Assembly (NCBI GenBank): GCA_001784725.1
Contig: MFRX01000016.1
Span: forward strand, 1,494 to 7,844
Reading direction: 5' to 3'
From: Candidatus Moranbacteria bacterium RIFCSPHIGHO2_02_FULL_40_12b
GTDB lineage: Bacteria > Patescibacteriota > Minisyncoccia > Moranbacterales > 2-12-FULL-40-10
DNA length: 6,351 bases
Positions 5,262-6,351 of the stretch are shown one piece after another (position 1 is the first letter of the stretch; every line of letters begins with the position of its first letter). The notes under the pieces were generated by a model that saw only the letters and a list, made by a program, of their open reading frames with translations, searched no databases and was not told the origin of the DNA. Position numbers and translations under genes: made by a program.

Positions 5262-6351
5262 TAATCCAGCCCCTGTCTAAATTATTAATGGCTTTGCGCA
5301 GAGTAGGGTTAATTTCCGCGGCAGAAAAAGAAATAATTATTTGTTTCTTAAGTCGTCCTCTAATTTTGGGGATTAGCGGGTCAAAGGGAGGGGGGATTTT
5401 ATAATTTTTCAAATTCGCTACCGCGTTTTTTAATTTTTCATACGCGGCGCGCGTTTCTTTTTCAATTTTATTTTTATCCGCGTCTTGGAAAATAAGCTTG
5501 ATCAGCCGGCTGAAGGGGGGATAGCCCAGTGCTTCTCTTTCTAATGTCTCCTGATCATAAAATTTTTCAAAATTTCCTTCCGCCGCTAATTTTATTATTT
5601 TATTTTCCGGATTGAATGTCTGGATAATGACTTTGCCTGGGAATTTCGCATTAAGGCGGTTAGTCCTTCCCGCCGCCTGAATAATATTTTGAAAAGCCCT
5701 TTCGTCGCTCCGGAAATCGGGAAAATTCAATAAATTATCGGCGTCAATAATTCCGACTAATCCGACATTGGGGAAATCCCAATTTTTGGTAATCATCTGG
5801 GTCCCGATCAAGATGTCAATTTTGCCATCGGCGAAATTCTGATACAACTCGCTTTGCGCTGCCGTTTTTTTCATTGATTCGGCGTCCGCTCTTTTTATCC
5901 GGGCGCCGGGAAAAAAATTATTCAAGTCCCTTTCAACTTTTTGCGTTCCCAGTCCGACATTTTTAAAAACCATTCCCTCGCATTTGGAACAAGCCGCCAA
6001 AACCCCTGTTTTATAATTGCAATGCGGACATTTATATATCCCACTGTTATTATATACCAGCGCCCGTTCGCATCCGGGGCATTTTAAAACGGTTTTGCAT
6101 CCAGAGCAAATGGAAAAGGAACTCATCCCTTGGCGATTAATGAATAATATCGTCTGCAGTTTATTTTTCAAAGCGTATTCTATCTCTGATTTTAATTTTT
6201 TACTTATCGGGGAATAATTTTTTATCCATCTCTCCTTTTTCATATCAACAATTTCAACTTCGTCATGTTGTGGGTTGTGGGTTGCGGGTTGTAAGTTTAA
6301 TTTTGGCAATTCTAATAATGTAAATTCTCCCTTAATCGCTTTGTAATAATC
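5233..6351 (-). CDS. priA: primosomal protein N' (PriA), C-terminal part
   Basis: PriA is the 3'-5' helicase that recognises stalled forks and restarts replication. The frame is open to the right edge (first residues DYYKAIKGEFTLLELP), matching the middle of PriA, so the N-terminal DNA-binding region and helicase motifs I-III lie outside. In-frame TTG at 6309 is not a start. Counting from the edge (372 aa here), EVEIVDM is at 31-37 and the zinc-binding insert has four CxxC pairs at C82/C85, C91/C94, C108/C111 and C121/C124. GLGTQKVE is at 133-140, IGTQMITKNWDFPNV at 182-196 (motif V region), DADNLLNFPDFR at 203-214 and QAAGRTNR at 225-232 (motif VI QxxGRxxR kept). The C-terminal domain ends IIDIDPISVI. 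Departures from the common form are KNWDF instead of KGHDF/KGHHF, and AGRTNR instead of AGRAGR. A heptanucleotide repeat encodes part of the loop before EVEIVDM. It heads the priA-def-fmt cluster. Confidence 0.95.
   Translation of the reverse strand, partial: DYYKAIKGEFTLLELPKLNLQPATHNPQHDEVEIVDMKKERWIKNYSPISKKLKSEIEYALKNKLQTILFINRQGMSSFSICSGCKTVLKCPGCERALVYNNSGIYKCPHCNYKTGVLAACSKCEGMVFKNVGLGTQKVERDLNNFFPGARIKRADAESMKKTAAQSELYQNFADGKIDILIGTQMITKNWDFPNVGLVGIIDADNLLNFPDFRSDERAFQNIIQAAGRTNRLNAKFPGKVIIQTFNPENKIIKLAAEGNFEKFYDQETLEREALGYPPFSRLIKLIFQDADKNKIEKETRAAYEKLKNAVANLKNYKIPPPFDPLIPKIRGRLKKQIIISFSAAEINPTLRKAINNLDRGWIIDIDPISVI
6268..6297. repeat. heptanucleotide tandem repeat inside priA
   Basis: The plus strand reads TTGTGGG, TTGTGGG, TTGCGGG, TTGTAAG, TT, i.e. 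about three good copies of a 7-bp unit plus a decayed fourth. On the coding (minus) strand it encodes the low-complexity stretch LQPATHNPQ in the variable loop between the LLELP strand and EVEIVDM. Three units equal 21 bp, so changes of three units keep the frame, whereas single-unit changes would disrupt it. Confidence 0.75.

Overview
The window looks like a chromosome fragment from a bacterium with a small, AT-rich, compact genome. The best guess is a Candidate Phyla Radiation (Patescibacteria/Parcubacteria-type) lineage. This rests on protein style (an RmlA with the GGTATRL variant, Lys/Ile/Asn-rich proteins, a 2-TM plus coiled-coil 'hypothetical'), the tight gene packing, and the absence of good Shine-Dalgarno (SD) sequences before most starts. 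It is inferred from sequence feel, not from a marker gene.

Left half (plus strand). The window opens inside rmlD, whose N-terminal Rossmann part lies off the left edge. Next comes an rmlA reading frame that continues about 97 codons upstream of the normal RmlA start into a two-TM plus coiled-coil segment, so the enzyme appears to be membrane-tethered. Both enzymes belong to the dTDP-L-rhamnose pathway, which feeds cell-surface polysaccharide. A 90-bp palindromic, MITE-like element (2024-2113) fills almost the whole gap after rmlA and ends 11 bp before the next gene. That gene is a small membrane protein with two TM segments, a coiled coil and a probable GAF-like domain. Its N-terminal layout resembles the extra segment on RmlA.

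Right half (minus strand, reading from the right edge). A priA-def-fmt cluster comprises the C-terminal part of the primosomal helicase PriA, peptide deformylase and methionyl-tRNA formyltransferase. Fmt formylates the initiator Met-tRNA and Def removes the formyl group from nascent proteins, so the last two form a functional pair. The cluster ends with a membrane-anchored tandem rhodanese-fold protein in which both catalytic cysteine positions are replaced, where rsmB often sits in other bacteria. The plus- and minus-strand blocks converge at about 2833-2903, where only a weak hairpin is visible.

The most interesting items are the in-frame membrane module on RmlA and its look-alike next door, the 90-bp palindromic element, the cysteine-less tandem rhodanese protein, a Cys/His-rich insertion beside the RmlD active site, a heptanucleotide tandem repeat inside priA, and a promoter-like sequence placed for a leaderless def transcript. 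No CRISPR array, tRNA, rRNA or complete transposase gene was seen.
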